Source: Candidatus Poribacteria bacterium (GTDB lineage: Bacteria > Poribacteria > WGA-4E > WGA-3G). Taken from it: a stretch of 64,000 bases of DNA. The position numbers and the translations under genes were made by a program. Positions 62,347-64,000 of the stretch are shown one piece after another; the stretch's first letter is position 1, and each line of letters begins with the position of its first letter. The DNA lies in contig VXMD01000072.1 in the NCBI GenBank assembly GCA_009841255.1, forward strand, positions 1-64,000, given 5' to 3'. The notes beneath the pieces are model-generated. The model had not been told where the DNA came from, made no database searches, and was given only the letters and a program-made list of their open reading frames with translations.

Positions 62347-62376
62347 TTGACATATTTAAGTGTTTTCGTGTATCAT
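62347..62376 (+). promoter_or_regulatory. Promoter of the second LamG paralogue
   Basis: TTGACA (62347-62352) and TATCAT (62371-62376) are 18 bp apart. Just after it, CCACG-AGTTAAAA-CGTGG is followed by TCTTTTTTT (62381-62407), terminator-shaped but starting at about the expected transcription start, so its role is unclear. Confidence 0.6.
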
Positions 62377-62457
62377 ATTCCCACGAGTTAAAACGTGGTC
62401 TTTTTTTGAAGATTCACATAGTATGTTGACTTTGTTTCAGACATGAGGAGGTTACTC

Positions 62458-63249
62458 ATGCGTTTGGTTATGTATGTACTCACCGTTGCCCTATTCGTAA
62501 TAGGCAGCGCACTCACCACAGATGCCGCGAATGTCACAGATAAAGGGTTAATCCTTTACTTCAGTTTCGATGAAGCGAAAGGTGGAAAACTTGTAGATGA
62601 AACCGGTGGCGGAAATGATGGTAAAGTCGTTGATGGGGGGTCGATTGACAAAAATAAAGGGAAGTACAAAGGCGCGATGTTATTTGAAAAAGGCGCGCAC
62701 AGTGTGACAGTCGATTCCTTCAAAGAATTAGAAGATTATACGGACAACTCCTATCTCTTCTGGCTCAACTTTACGGATCCGAACTCCGGTGGCTGGGATC
62801 AAATTATTGCGAAAAAAGCACCCGGTTCTGACCGTTCACCCGGTATATGGACCTGTAACCGTGTGCCCCTGCATATCCACTATCGGTTTAATCCCGGTAA
62901 CGCCGGCACGCACTGTGCAGGTCCCGATGGAGAGAACGACACATTTGATGAGAATAAATGGTATCACATTGCAGGTGTCAAAGAGAAGGCCGAGTTGAAG
63001 TTTTATGTTGATGGAAAAGAAGTTGTGAAGATAGCTGTTCCGAAGGACCACGCCCAAGGAGCAGAGAAACTTTATATCGGTAGAACGGGTTATAACGCCG
63101 CGAAGTTCTGGATCGACGATCTCTACGTCTACGACAGAGCCGTCAGTGCTAAAGAGGTTACAGAGATTATGGACGGTAAACTACTTCCTGTTGAACCTGC
63201 GGACAAACTTGCCGCTACGTGGGGGCAACTGAAAAAGCGTCGTGACTAA
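62458..63249 (+). CDS. Secreted LamG-like protein with VEP-type C-terminal tail (paralogue)
   Basis: A 263-residue protein, the same length as the gene at 61378 and largely identical in the core (DNSYLFWLNFTD, RSPGIWTCNR, HYRFNPGNAGT). Signal peptide 1-23. The tail is VEPADKLAATWGQLK. The ATG at 62458 has GAGGAGG 8 nt upstream; an ATG five codons earlier lies in the Shine-Dalgarno region. It lacks the structured leader of its twin. Confidence 0.88.
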   Translation: MRLVMYVLTVALFVIGSALTTDAANVTDKGLILYFSFDEAKGGKLVDETGGGNDGKVVDGGSIDKNKGKYKGAMLFEKGAHSVTVDSFKELEDYTDNSYLFWLNFTDPNSGGWDQIIAKKAPGSDRSPGIWTCNRVPLHIHYRFNPGNAGTHCAGPDGENDTFDENKWYHIAGVKEKAELKFYVDGKEVVKIAVPKDHAQGAEKLYIGRTGYNAAKFWIDDLYVYDRAVSAKEVTEIMDGKLLPVEPADKLAATWGQLKKRRD

Positions 63250-63263
63250 TTTCATCCCCTGAA

Positions 63264-63294
63264 GTGTTGGGACGGCTTCCGCGTCGTCCCACAC
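63264..63294. other. 3' hairpin after the second LamG gene
   Basis: GTGTTGGGACG and CGTCCCACAC form a stem with a short loop; counterpart of the hairpin at 62185. Confidence 0.45.
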
Positions 63295-63312
63295 CTATTC
63301 TCTCATCCGCGT

Positions 63313-64000
63313 ATGTTTACGCATCACTACCGTCTATTCCCCATAGTGAAAACTTTAATCACCTGTTTTGTCCTGTTCATTTCGCTTTCATCTATACAAG
63401 GGTGGTGCGATACTGAAGGAGCGCTGAACAGTAGGTTTGAACGCGGTGTACACTACCTTGCCCGGGAGCAGTATGGTCTGGCACTCGCCGAATTTCAGAG
63501 CATCCGACAAGAATTTTCGACATCAGAGAACGTTGAGAGTCTCGCCGAATGCTATATCGGTATTGTCTATCAGGAGTTGAACAGTTTAAGCGCGGCGGTA
63601 TCGGCGTATCAGAGGGCTTTGGCGCTGACTGCACCGTCGGATGTGCATGGAACCGCGCACCTTCATTTGGGCATTGTCTATAAAACACAAGGCGAATTGA
63701 TGCTCGCTGAAAACCATCTCGGACAAGCACTCGCCCTGTTGCCTGAAATTGCGGAGGTCCACATCCATCTCGGCGATGTGTACGTGTTGCAACACCGATT
63801 GAACGCGGCTGAAAATGCTTATCGTGCGGGTATCCGCTTAAATCCTGACCATACTGAGTCCTATTACGGGTTGGGCAGGGTATCAGAACTGCAGAATCGT
63901 CTGCAACAGGCGATGGAATACTACGATGCGGCGCTCGTGCGCAATCAATATCTATCACAGGCACATTATCGGCGTGCCCTTACCTATCGGCGGCTTGGAA
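63313..64000 (+). CDS. Exported TPR protein (partial, runs off the window)
   Basis: ATG at 63313; the frame stays open to the window end (229 codons seen). A basic N-terminus and hydrophobic stretch (TLITCFVLFISLSSI) act as signal peptide. At least five TPRs follow (AECYIGIVYQELNSLSAAV, AHLHLGIVYKTQGELMLAE, VHIHLGDVYVLQHRLNAAE, SYYGLGRVSELQNRLQQAM). A periplasmic or secreted scaffold is likely. The start has no clear Shine-Dalgarno. Confidence 0.75.
   Translation, partial: MFTHHYRLFPIVKTLITCFVLFISLSSIQGWCDTEGALNSRFERGVHYLAREQYGLALAEFQSIRQEFSTSENVESLAECYIGIVYQELNSLSAAVSAYQRALALTAPSDVHGTAHLHLGIVYKTQGELMLAENHLGQALALLPEIAEVHIHLGDVYVLQHRLNAAENAYRAGIRLNPDHTESYYGLGRVSELQNRLQQAMEYYDAALVRNQYLSQAHYRRALTYRRLG

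Overview
The window reads as a chromosomal segment of an uncultivated, diderm-like bacterium with moderate GC. The mix of phytanoyl-CoA dioxygenases, Gfo/Idh and MDR oxidoreductases, aldo/keto reductases, a sulfatase, GH95 fucosidase, secreted LamG proteins and a type-IX-like C-terminal tail resembles Candidatus Poribacteria. That placement is inference from gene content; no rRNA is present to test it.

Layout. 1-4.8 kb: tRNA-fMet and tRNA-Leu, an aldo/keto reductase, a luciferase-like monooxygenase, an NtrC-type regulator and a glycerophosphodiesterase. 4.8-9.2 kb: secreted metallophosphatase, PhyH dioxygenase, a MITE-like repeat and a MurJ-like flippase. 9.2-14.6 kb: proA, proB, obgE, a metal-binding mini-operon (zinc-ribbon membrane protein plus HMA domain) and endonuclease IV. 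14.7-28.2 kb: sugar/polyol-type dehydrogenases, two secreted jelly-roll proteins, a three-gene dehydratase/dioxygenase/dehydrogenase operon, an Eis-like acetyltransferase and an orphan DNA methyltransferase. 28.2-39.3 kb: GH95 fucosidase, an IS200/IS605-type element encoding an IsrB-like OMEGA nickase, ankyrin and TPR proteins, a sulfatase, two LamG proteins, a mannonate-dehydratase-like enzyme and a cupin. 39.3-48.2 kb: peptide-type ABC permease and binding protein, a damaged beta-barrel gene, an aldo/keto reductase, an enolase-superfamily enzyme and a secreted LRR protein. 49-60.8 kb: a housekeeping stretch (SIS protein, nadD, yacG, yqeK, rsfS, PP2C phosphatase, G1P-dehydrogenase-like protein, dipeptidase, GT9, thiI, RNase HIII-like, FMN reductase). 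60.8-64 kb: a large structured non-coding segment, two LamG paralogues and a TPR protein running off the window.

Four things stand out. (1) The mobile element carries a PLMP/RuvC protein without an HNH domain (IsrB-like), bounded by IS605-style hairpins with a bulged T. (2) Six secreted proteins of two unrelated folds end in the same short tail, consensus VEPAGKLATTWGQLK, a candidate sorting or anchoring signal. (3) A dispersed repeat ending CCGCAAGG + TATAAT-like hexamer + TAAAAA abuts the start codon of at least nine unrelated genes, so a repeat family appears to supply 5' leaders. (4) About 420 nt of highly foldable sequence (60955-61375) sits between promoter and start codon of one LamG gene and is absent from its paralogue 1 kb away.

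Two genes look damaged: a beta-propeller-like gene has one in-frame TGA, and a beta-barrel gene has lost its signal-peptide frame, probably through an 8-bp tandem duplication plus a 1-nt change.
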